From NCBI RefSeq assembly GCF_963678635.1, contig NC_087066.1, positions 7,717,954 through 7,781,953 on the forward strand: DNA of 64,000 nt, written 5' to 3'. This DNA is from Symsagittifera roscoffensis. Its lineage: Eukaryota > Xenacoelomorpha > Acoela > Convolutidae. Numbering within the stretch: the first letter of the stretch is position 1; the number at the start of each line of letters is the position of its first letter. The position numbers and the translations under genes were made by a program. Below are positions 20,991-31,419 of this stretch, piece by piece. The notes under the pieces were generated by a model. It did not search any database. It saw only the letters and a program-made list of their open reading frames with translations, and had not been told where the DNA came from.

Positions 20991-21880
20991 CAAACTGTAA
21001 TTAGAGATTCAACAACAGCAGCATTGATGACGACAACGGTCAAATTGTCAGCAGTACTCAAGCCGACTGGTTGAGCTGACTAAAACTTTCGTTAGCTGAG
21101 AGCCACGTCGCTTTAGAAGGCCTAATAAAAAATTGGAAGATCTCACATCGTTTTTTGCATTCGTAATTTTGATGTAACGTTCAAACTGTCTTGGGTTTCC
21201 TGCGTTGAGCCTTATCGATATGTCAAAACAAGAGGCTACCTCCTGGAAACACAACCTAACATATTCGATTTTACTTGGCTAAGCGAATTGTCCCGCCAAT
21301 TCCTCCTCGACCTTCTCGATTATACTGTAGCAGCGATTCCAATGGTTGAGTATTCGTTGTACTTTCAGTATCGTTGGAGTTTTGAGTAACTTTCAGTTTT
21401 GAGTGATTTCAGCTGAAAACTTTGAACTGCTTTATCCGGAGAAACACTCCGTCTTTGGCACCAAGGAATCTCGAAAAATTTTTTTTTTTGTTATTCAGTT
21501 TTTTTTCTTCGGAAAGTCTAATGTTTCTTAGCTCTGCTTTGTTTGAGCCGTTCTATAATTTAATTTTCAACTTAGTGGTTTAGTATGCAAGTTGTGTTTT
21601 ATTTTTTACTAGCTCAAGATACAGTGATTGTTGTTATTTTTTTAAACTAAAGCTTATCAGGCTTTTAAATGATCTTTTAAACTTTGAAGTTGGTTGTTTA
21701 TTTTTTGGCCTACCCTCATTTATCGAAGAGCTCGTCAATCAATGGAAAACGAAAAAACTATGGCTATGGCTCTGTGATGAAGTTTTGTTAGTTTTTTGAA
21801 GAGTTATAAGCTGTTTAGTTTTAAAAATTGAAAAAAACTACACCGTTTTCACACTTTCTAGACTATTTTGCGAGAAAATT
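20991..21880. other. Unassigned; may contain more BEL remnant
   Basis: No clear motif. A short minus-strand frame at 21254-21048 lies where the RT core of the BEL remnant would be, but shows no diagnostic residues. The remainder is AT-rich. Confidence 0.3.
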
Positions 21881-21989
21881 TAGAATTAAAACTTTTTGTT
21901 TTGGGTTGTAGAGAGCGGTGAGTAAAATGGGTGGCTGAAAAGTTCGAACACTGCTTTGAAATAAAAGTCTTTGATTTTAGACATTTTCG

Positions 21990-22284
21990 GTGTTGAGCAT
22001 TTTGTGTTTGGGTCATATTTTTTGTTGGTATAAGCTCTTGTCGTGATAATTTCCCTTCTCTTGTCAGTTTGCACAAAAATCGTGACCTTTTCTTCACAAG
22101 GCAAGGGTTCTTTGAGAAAAGCCCTGCCTGAGAAAGGCCATGAGTGATGTCGAACTGATGAATTAAAAGTTCCTTGATCTGTATAAAATACTTGGTGTGT
22201 CCTTGAATTTTGAAAGGTTAGGAAGCGACTTTGTAGTTTTTGATGGAGTTGGGCGCAATCATCTTTATTGAGCTGATTTCGCAA
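21990..22284 (-). repeat. Inverted duplication, left arm
   Basis: Read on the minus strand from 22284, this aligns with the plus strand from 22540: similar starts (GATTGCGCCCAACTCCATCA versus GATCGCTTTCAACCACATCA), a shared TTTCA..ATTCAAGGA block, then TTGTGAAGAAAAGG.. and GCAAACTGACAAGA... Identity is moderate. It holds an open frame of 132 aa (22284-21886) with PCEEKVTIFVQT-type segments and no domain I recognise. Confidence 0.6.
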
Positions 22285-22539
22285 TCATCTTTATCAGGAC
22301 ATTCTCTGAGGCATTCTGGCCCATTCTGTGGTTTAAGGTAGGTCTCTTCTGAAATAGGGTAGACCCGGCAAAAAACTAGTGAGAATGTGGTAAATCTGAA
22401 TTCTGACGATGAGAGAGCCCCTGATAGTCTACCCCACCTCAGAAAAAAAGTCTACTCCAACTGAAAGAAGTGGGGTCCCACAGTACCTCATAAATCTGCC
22501 ACAACCGAAAAGACACGTAACGACCTCCCTCAAAAAAAA

Positions 22540-23049
22540 TTGATCGCTTTCAACCACATCAAAAAACCTGCAACAAAGTCATCTTCAAACCGTTTCATCA
22601 TTCAAGGAAAGGTCGAATGTTCTACATTTCAAGAAACAATATTTCAAGAGCTCAATATCATCGAAGGCTCTGGTACAACAGTCTCCTTCAAGTATCTCTT
22701 CTCTTGTGAAAAAAAAGAAAAGCATTTCAGGCAAACTGTCAAGAAAAGTGACATTGTCAAAACAAGAGCCCACAGAAAACAAAAAACGCTCAAGTATTCA
22801 ATCGAATTCCACTTCTCAAGGGCCAAACAACCCTCAGGTTTCATTGTGAGGAAAACAGCCCCCTTCTCGAAAGTCCCTAATTGGGAAACTCTCGACGCAC
22901 ACCTCCGTCAGCAGATTTACAAGGTCGTCGTCAGAGTTGAGAGGCACCCAATGGTCGTAGAATTTTGTGGCACCCAGTCGCCGTCAGAATTTCGATGCGT
23001 CCCATCTTCGACAGAATCGGGAAGCAACCTACTGTATTCAAAACTTTGA
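22540..23049 (+). CDS. Hypothetical ORF, right arm of the inverted duplication
   Basis: A 169-aa frame whose first 90 codons are homologous at the DNA level to the minus-strand arm at 22284-21990. Shared elements include SCEKKEKHFRQTVKKSDIV versus PCEEKVTIFVQTDKRREII. The C-terminal part (from about 22925) runs through the 30-bp minisatellite. No domain recognised. It may be a host gene fragment or part of an unknown repeat; no splice sites were assigned. Confidence 0.35.
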   Translation: MIAFNHIKKPATKSSSNRFIIQGKVECSTFQETIFQELNIIEGSGTTVSFKYLFSCEKKEKHFRQTVKKSDIVKTRAHRKQKTLKYSIEFHFSRAKQPSGFIVRKTAPFSKVPNWETLDAHLRQQIYKVVVRVERHPMVVEFCGTQSPSEFRCVPSSTESGSNLLYSKL

Positions 23050-23155
23050 GGTATCCCATCATCGGCAGAGTCTCGAGGCACACCATCTTCGGCAGCGAGA
23101 CAACTATTGTCGGCCAAATCTCGAGGCACCCCACGGTCGACAGAATCTCACTTGC
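22925..23155. repeat. Minisatellite of about 30 bp, roughly 8 units
   Basis: Units resemble GAGGCACCCCACGGTCGACA followed by GAATCTC, with substitutions between copies. The period is a multiple of three, so both strands stay open across several units; the minus strand reads as a repeating decapeptide with P-R-D-S-A-D-D-G-like and E-I-L-S-T-V-G-C-like versions. Confidence 0.75.
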
Positions 23156-23289
23156 AGATTCTTTCTTCTTCTTTTGGTCCAAAACTCATCTATATTTCTC
23201 AATCAACAAAAATTTGGGGACCGGGTTAATTTTGTGCATGCTCTGAAATCCGTAGTCGTGTTTTTATTTCCCCCCTTTTTTTAGTAAAA

Positions 23290-23970
23290 TTTAGTAAAAT
23301 TTAGTAATTTCGCTCAAAAGAAATCTGTTACGAAATCTTAGCACCACAAAATCTATAACCAATTTCTTTTGGCTCAAAGCTTCGTTCTAAATTGTCAACA
23401 GCCCTTTTTCACTCAGCAACCTCTGAAACGCAGACTTCAACAATTTTTGATCCTGATTTCAGACAAAAACATTTAGAAACTACATAATTTGTCTAGCTCA
23501 TCTTAGTTTATAGATATTTACAGCTCTTAACATTTCCAAAAGCTGAAAGTATTCATCTCAAAATCTATAGCCATTGTTTTGTTGTTTGAGGAAAATATTT
23601 GGCCGTAAGTTTCCATTTCTTAACACATGTGAAAAGAAAAACACAATTACAGTGAAAAAATCCATTGTCAAGAACAAAAAATTAAAACTCTCAGAAGAAC
23701 AAGGCAGCTGTTGGCCAATAGTGCCATAGATTATAAAATCAGAAAAAGTTTTAAAGGATCTTGATTCCCCAAAATGGGTTCAATTTTTTTTTCGATGGGA
23801 CCCAAACTCCCGGTTCCGGAAGATGCCGACTAATCTAGTTTATTGCATCGGTGGATAATTTTTGTTCCCAATGGAAATCAGAATGTAACAGAGTGAATCA
23901 ATTGATCAGATTGAAGCGGCACCCAAAACGAGTGAGACATTTACCATCTGATAGAGTGTGGAAAAGCCTA
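23290..23970. other. Spacer with no gene seen
   Basis: AT-rich, with short TTTAGTAAAA repeats at about 23282-23306. Nothing recognisable. Confidence 0.4.
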
Positions 23971-23974
23971 GATA

Positions 23975-25500
23975 TTGTCTCATAATAATGCTCTCTTAGC
24001 AGTACTGTTCAATAATGAAAATAACCAAAACAAACCCAAACCTCTAGAACTATTGCCATTGGACAAGTTCAAAGTGTGGAATAGCACTAGGGTTTCAGTG
24101 GTGTTGAGAAACGAGAAAGACAATATCACAGATCTGTTGAGTCTGAAAAGAGCAACACCAGAATTCAACATCCGTACAATTTGTTATATGATGATATTAA
24201 CAGGTATTCAACCCGCTCGTTTGTAAGGTTTATCAAAAATACAGAATAATCTCTTGCCACTGCGCGTATATCTAATTATAATCTGGGAGTCCATAAGACA
24301 AGTAAAACAGAAAAAATGGCTTGGTTTCTGGATAGAATTGAAGCGAACATTGAAAAAAATAACACCCAAAATATGCAAGAACTATTGAATGAGTTAAATT
24401 GAGTTTCGATAAAAGCATTCTCTTAGATGTGAAAAAATTGATTTTCAACGTTTCTCTCAGTGATTCTACTGATTTTGAGCAAAAACAGTTTCCGGACTTT
24501 GCGCGCTATACATCGAAGGGAATCGCCATGTCAGCAATAAGCCCGAAATTCACTTCGAGTGAAACGTTTTTTGGCAAACACAGAAGTTTTTCGGCTATGG
24601 GAGCCTTTTGTGAAGTCATGCAGGCAAAACTGTATATAAAAGATTTCGAATTTATATGAAAAAAAATGTCACGAAAATGTTCCAAATTTGTGTTTTTGGC
24701 CCAAAAAATGCAAAAAAAATTAGACATAACCCATCAACCAAACGGTTTGATGTTGAATCAAAAACAGCAGTATTTTTCAGCAAAATGGTTTTTTTTATTG
24801 CTTGTGTCTTTTGGCATTTTTCGTCATGCTATGAGTTGAGGAAAAGAAGATTAAACTCTGCTTGGTGAAAGAGATAACACATTGGTAAAAAACGCTTCAA
24901 ATAAAGTACATGAGAAACTACAGTTCACTCAAGAAAAACCTTACAAAAAATAATTTAGGTTTTCTGGATTTTCATGTTAACGTGGAACTACAACAAAAGC
25001 ATAATAAGTTGGATGTTATCAGAAAACCATGGCTTTAGTTAAGAAGTTGCGCTCCACTCCAATAAACGAAAGTTTTAAATTGTAAGTTTTTGTTATAAGC
25101 TTAAATTTTAGAAGCACCTCATTTTGCAATATAATTGACCAAAATATTAAGATGAATTGAAAACAAGTGTTTGACAACCAATTCTCATGAACATGAATTG
25201 CTAAGTTTGCCCCGCGGACACCCTTTAAATTATACAAAAAATCACACCAACAGCCCAAGCAAAGGTCAAAATCATGGAGGTCATGATTTATTAGACATTT
25301 CATCCAAGTTGGTCGTGCAGTACCGGGGCAATGCAACCAAAACTTTGCCATTAGGATGCGGAAAATTATCAGAAAGCTGGCAATTTCTTCTACAATCCGT
25401 GAATGTTTTTTTTTCGCTTAAACTAAATGCAAGTTCACAAGGTTTCGTATTCTGGTCGTAACTTCAAAATTGATTGACAAATGGATCAGTTTCTTACCAC
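23975..25500 (+). pseudogene. Penelope-like element 1 (PLE-1), degraded
   Basis: Plus-strand pieces in PLE order: ILTGIQPARL followed by a GLSKI piece (24195-24245), the region that precedes the palm in Penelope RTs; SFDKSILLDVKKLIFNVSL (24400-24460), resembling RT motif A (DV.SL..NVP); KGIAMSAISP (24518-24550), resembling motif B (G.AMG.P.SP); a possible strand region with VELQQKHNKLDVI near 24985; and VQYRGNATKTLPLGC (25308-25355), which may be the remains of a GIY-YIG endonuclease. Multiple stops and frame changes. It is more diverged than PLE-2. Confidence 0.55.
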
Positions 25501-25509
25501 TTGAACAGA

Positions 25510-28500
25510 TGAATGCCAAAGAGAAGACTCATGCATACGAAAAAATCTAGGGCAGTCTGGAAAAGAAGGCACGTTTGCAGGAATTTTAATTGAGGAGAAA
25601 ACTAAGCTGGTACAAAAGTCAATATTGTGTCATTAGAAGCATTCAACATCTGGGATGAGAGACCGAAAACAAGAACGTGCGATGAGACCTGGAGCAGAAA
25701 GTAGACGACAAATTTATGATATAGAGTTGTTTTGCCAAAATCAAAAAACAGCAAATTTAAAAACAACAGTCAAGAACCAACTTTAGTAATTTGACAAAAT
25801 GAAAAATTAACCTCAACTTTAAAGAAATAAAATAAAACAGTATAAGTTAAATTATAGGAATTGTATTCACTTTGGCCTGAATTTTGTTTTGCAATAACTA
25901 AATGAAATTAGATTATACAATCTTGATTTAATTTGGTTGAAATAAAAAAAAGGAATTATTAGTTGATTTCGCAAAATTATGGATACTTGATTTTGATTAT
26001 CAATCGTTTGTGATGTCAATTTTTTGAGCAGTTTTTTTTATCTTTACCCATTTAAAAACATTTTCGAGTGTGTTTATAATGATGGACATCTGTGCAAAAA
26101 AATTTCAATAACTTCTTGAATTTTAATTTTTTGACGATTGATATAGTTTCGATTTCATTTGAATTCATTTTTGGATGAAAGTTTTGATTTAATTTCGAAA
26201 TTTATTTTACATCTGCGGGTAGCAAAGAGATTACTGCTTTTTCACACAGGCATTTTTCATTTTTCAAAGGACTTGTCTGGACTCATCTCCTGGTTCCTAA
26301 TAAGCTCAATTTTCTTAGCTTCTCCTGGAGGTATTGAATACGGCAATGTGTCCAGTGTTCTAGATATAAAACGAAAACTTTTCTCAAAAAAAATAGTGTG
26401 CTTATTACTTGTTACTACCTCTTGATTTTTTTGCGGCATCCATTTTTTATTGTAATGTTATGAGTGTTTCAACTTCTTCGGCTGAAATTTTTAACTTAAG
26501 TTTTAACTTAAGTTGAAACTTCTAATGGAGGTTGTAATTTTTGAGTGTTTTAACATTTTGAGTGTTCTAACTGAGGTTTTCTGCAGTTTGTTATTTTACC
26601 TATTTTGACTTGGAATGTACTTTGACTCCGGTCGTTTCAAGGAAATTGAATTTTTGCATGCTCCGTTTGCAATTGCACAAATTGTTGAAATTCGTAGAAT
26701 GAGTTTAGAGTTTATAACTCAAGGCTTTTTATGACAACTTCTTTTTTTCTGTTCCTTCTGGAATTGACCCAAGTTTTGTCGCGTAATTTTCCTCGCCAAA
26801 ATAGGTGATGATTTTTATATAAATGCCATGGGTTGTGTCTTCCGGATATTTTTGGTTTCGCAAATAGAATTTGTTCCAAATATTTTTTTGAAGTTTTTAG
26901 TTACGTTTTTATGAATAATTTTGGAACTAGTGGCTTTTTTGGCCTGCTGACTCGCGATGCTGTTTTATGTGTAACCGTAACAGATGCTAGGCTTTACTTA
27001 TCCTATGTGTACACTTGGCTTTTCAGGGGACGAACTGTTTCAGCAGAATTGCAAATTTAACAAGAATTATGAATTATTATTTTAAATTTTTTTGCCCTAC
27101 TTGCGCATCATCAGGATCAAAACAGTCTTTTACAATTTTTAAAAATATTTAAAATCAGAACAAACGACCAACACCTTTTGAAAAGTCTAAAAAATTTTGA
27201 TCAGTTACCTTTATAGTGCTGTATTACATAAACCTTACGTGATCGCTAATAACATTTTTGTGTAGATTTCAGAGAGTTTTCAGAGTTTTTGTTTTCAACC
27301 GTTACCAGTTTTTGTTTCAGCATTAAAATCAGTTCTGACATGTGTATTTTTGAAATTTTATTCATTGTTAATACATAGACTTTAATTTTAGTGTTAGCTG
27401 TCCGCACCTGAATTCTCGATTGTGCTGATTTTTGGCCTTTCCTCGAAATAAGCAGAGCCTCTGAAGTGACTAGTTTATGATTGTTTGCTCTATAATCTCA
27501 GACTTCAGCCCAGCAATTCCGCACAATTCCGTACCACATTCCAGCAAAAGCTTTCCTGCTGTGCAGTCATCTTTGCATTTCTCATCAATCCTCATGGCTG
27601 AATGTCCCACTGCCTTTCCGATATAGGTAGACTTAGAACAGAATGAAAAGAAAATTTACAGTTAACGAATGCGCCAGAGATTTAGGTTGGATTTAGATTG
27701 CAAAAAAGTGGTTGCTTGATTTTTTGTTTTTCTTTGTCATAGGGCCAATTGTCTTGAATTATTTATGATTAATCATCCCTTTGTAAAACCTTAAGTCCTT
27801 CAAACCTGCTAAAACTGTTCGTATTTTAAATCTTTAATTTTTTATTCAAGTGGAGTTAAATATCTGCCAAGTTTGCTTTAATATCATTTTGGATCTCATT
27901 TTGCTAGCAAAGTAAGGTTTGAGGGATGAAAATTCTGTTTATAATTTACTTGTAGAAACAAACTATTAGTGCTTCGGATATTTGCCGCAGTTTTGCAGCT
28001 TGTAGTTGCGATTGATTTTCTGGATATTGAATTGCCAAAATGAGCGCGATTCTGTTGACCGTTTCTCATCTCTCCCTTTTGATGCTGGAACTGTAAAGTT
28101 TTCTTGCCCTTAATTATTCCTAAAAGTACAGACACTACCCTGTCCGACAATTTTTCCGGATATTGATTATGAATCCTTTGTTTCGCATTGTACTTCAATG
28201 ATTCGTCAAAGTTTGTTCAGGAGCTTTTTAACAACCAATGGACCGTGGCATCAATAACATTTCTTTTGTACTGCAAAATTTGCGCAGCCTCTAAAATTAA
28301 AATTTTTTGACGTTCTGTAGTACCACCCATTTGTGACTTGTTTTCGTTGGTGATCGTTACAATTGAAAACCAAAAAACCAATAATCTTTACTACCAAGTT
28401 TTTCGATAGTAAACTGCAACTTTGTATGCAATTTGATAGCACCGCGGGATAGCCCATCACAATTCTAACTAGCTAATCTATATTCTTCGGAAAAAAAAAC

Positions 28501-29600
28501 ACCAAAAAACTGGTTAACGATGCGTTTTATGCTGATTTTTGACTTCATTTGATGATATACATTTTGTTAAATGATAATTAATATCCTGAGTTCGCAACTA
28601 GCTTGTGCGAGTATCGTATTTGAAAAGAAGGATTATTGTCGGCAAAAACCGAATAATAGTAGAAATTTCTTCTAGTATCGATACCAATACAAAGTAATAC
28701 AAAGATATCATAATTCTACTATAGCTGTTTTCGCAATTGTTGTTTACAGGAATAAACAAGACTGCTCGTATCAGGGCGAAGCCCTGAATGTTCCGACTGC
28801 TTTTTAAGGTTTATGGAGCAGTAATAACTTTGAAAAATTAAATGAAATAAAATAAAATGAAATTTTTTTTTCTAAAATTTGAAGTTTTTTTTAATGAAAA
28901 TCATCCCCCCACACGCCATTTAAAGTACAAAAGGATAGAATTCGTTCCTTGTAACAAATCAATTATGGCAAACAAGCTTCGTTTAACCAATTTGGAACAA
29001 TTTCTAAGACGGAATAAATCTCCGCTTACGCGTTAATAGCTCGAATTATTTCGCGCGTTAAATGTCCCAAATTGGTCAAAATGGCCAAAATGGCCAAAAT
29101 GGCAACTTTTAAACCCTCATAACTCTACGAAAAATGATCACAGGTGAAATATCTTTTCAAATTTAAGCTCAGGACAACAATACCTTTTGAATGATATAAA
29201 AAAAATTCCGTCAAAAATGGCTAGTTAAAAAGTCGAAATTTGTCTGAAGGAAAAAAAAACCACCCGAGCACAAATATTCCGTTACTTTCGTTTCGAAAGT
29301 CGGAACAATAAAGTTACTTAACAAAATTTCTCCTTTCTTACCCGACCAATTTTTTATTGTAAATTACCGCAAAATCACCTAGCTATCACATCATACAGGA
29401 TATTTGCTGCTTACTGTTTAAGATGAAAAAAATAAACATTGGTGGGAAATCTTTTCTCCTTTTCTATAGAAATTGTTAATTATGAGCTAAATTTTCTGAG
29501 GTCTCTGTTTTAAGAACAACCTCAAAGAAGTGGTCATAAACAAGCGACAGCTAAGAATTCCGTTTTAAGCAAAAAAATAAGGGCCAATATCGTTTCACTG
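25510..29600. other. Long AT-rich stretch without recognised genes
   Basis: Open frames are short and low-complexity. Noted items: CTTAAGTTTTAACTTAAG palindromic repeats at 26493-26517; a TTTCAAGGAAATTGAATTTT block near 26637 that recurs near 58660; a GGCGAAGCC stem at about 28776-28788; a triple CAAAATGGC-type 12-mer at 29075-29105. No tRNA or exon was identified. Confidence 0.4.
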
Positions 29601-29639
29601 CCTTAACCCTTTCTCCATTGGCCAAGTTAGCACCAGATA

Positions 29640-30620
29640 GATCTCGACCAGAAAATACAGCTAATCAGCTGCAATATTGATGAGGGAAATATAAATGGAG
29701 GAAAAGGGCTCAATGCTTTGCATAGCAAGATCGAACAGTTTTCCACCACAATCAATGAGAAACTACTATCTAAGCAATCAAAACGAGCTAATATAAATGT
29801 TTCAAACCAGGGGAACCACAATAGTTGTTGTGGTGGAGTTTGAGGTGTAGAAAGCAAATAAGTATTTTCCATTATGGTTTCAAAGCCGATCCGGAAAAAA
29901 CAATTCTTTAAAGTTTCAAGGACCTAGTGAGTAATCCAAACGGCAATGCGGGTCTCAATTTCTTCAAATTGCATAGTAAGCTCCCAATTTCCTTGAACCA
30001 ATCCTAATTGACCCATCGGTAATTTTCTTCTTTGGCACGAAACTAACCGCCTTCATTAAAACAGTGGAACGTTTGCGACCACTTGCAATCGGCAACATGC
30101 TCAGATGCATCGCGTCTTAGTGCGCGCGAAGAAAAACTCTCGCAAAGCGACGAATTTCTTCCAAACAATTTTCGGAAATTCAATCGATATGACGGAGGAG
30201 GATCACAACAAGGGGACCCGGGGCTCCAATCCTGTTTTACGAAGCAATAAAGACGATAGTACAAAAACTCGAATCCAAAACAAACGTTTGGTGGTTAGAT
30301 GATAGAAAATTAGCTGACGACTATAGAATAGTGTTCCGAGACCATGAAATTATTTTGAAATCGAAAAAACTCTTAACATCAACACAGACAAAAGTGAGCT
30401 ATGTTTTCCGGGACCAACAACCAACAAGCAGTGAAATACAATCGTATCCAATTTAAAAAACTATGTCCGAGAAATTCAGCGTGCCGTCGGCCCTAGTTTT
30501 GAAAACTTTCTAAATGAACTCTGTAAAAACTTCAAGCTGATAAAATTATTGACCCAACTTTTTGAAAAAAAAACTCCGGCGCAAACATTGAAACATCTAC
30601 GCTAGACGCTCGAGAAAAAT
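29640..30620 (+). pseudogene. RT fragment of a LINE-like family with a REL-type C-terminus
   Basis: Plus-strand pieces in RT order: LISCNIDEGNINGG (29658-29700); LRPLAIGNMLRCIAS (30071-30115), the conserved block before the palm; GSQQGDP and APILFYEAIKTI (30200-30250), which is motif B; WWLDDRKLADDYRIV (30288-30335), with the xxDD catalytic motif; and DKSELCFPGPTT (30385-30420). Motif A is missing, probably by deletion, and frames change at least twice. The same family's C-terminal part is seen at 35755-36542; a single element split by PLE-2 is possible but unproven. Confidence 0.6.
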
Positions 30621-31419
30621 TCGAATAGCTGATACTTGTTGAAAATGAACCAAATCAACAAATTGTTTCACTAAAGGTTAAGAGTTTCTAAAAAAAAAAT
30701 CCCGTATTGGAAGCAGTTGAGATTGCCATATGCAAACAGTATCCAATAGATTATGCACCAGATATTGAACATTTAACTCTAAAAATGCACCTTAAGTTAA
30801 CAATCACAAATTATTATTTAAAAAAATTGGAAAATGGTATTGCCAGAAGGATGGGTTAGTCAAGCGTGCATCATCCCTGCCAGTACTATTGGAAACAAAA
30901 TGGATGCCATCTTTTAAAGCAATAATTAAAGATGGAAGTGATGGCACAATAATACAATTAACAAAAACTATTCGAAAAATGTCAAAATGCTTTCAAATAT
31001 TTGTTTGAAAAGCATTGAAAATTATATAGCAAATTGTGAAAAAAAATCATCACTCACAATACTGGACATCAAAAATTGTAAGCAAAACATTTAAAAAGAT
31101 CCAAGCAAAAACATCAAAATTTTTCCCGGAAGCAATATCTGAAAAAATTGGAGAAAAATGACAAAACGATGTTCTTTTTACGGTATCGAGGAAAAATGAG
31201 TTTATACTTAAAGAAGAACTGGAGATATCTTTCCTTGTTTTAGTCATTTTGACAGCGCTTATAACGAAAACTTCCTTGTTGTCACCTAAATCAAATTTTG
31301 GTTATAACCTGAAGTCTCATACGATTTTTGAAATGAAAAAAAAAATGTGGCGGATGTTAGTTCCACCTATCTTGGACAAACGTGCCATTACCTAACAACA
31401 CAAACAATGGGGAAATGGG
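30621..31419 (+). other. Degenerate coding-like stretch between the RT fragment and PLE-2
   Basis: Lys/Asn/Ile-rich frames with many stops and no clear motif. It could be the decayed remainder of the RT above or of the PLE 5' region. Confidence 0.3.
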
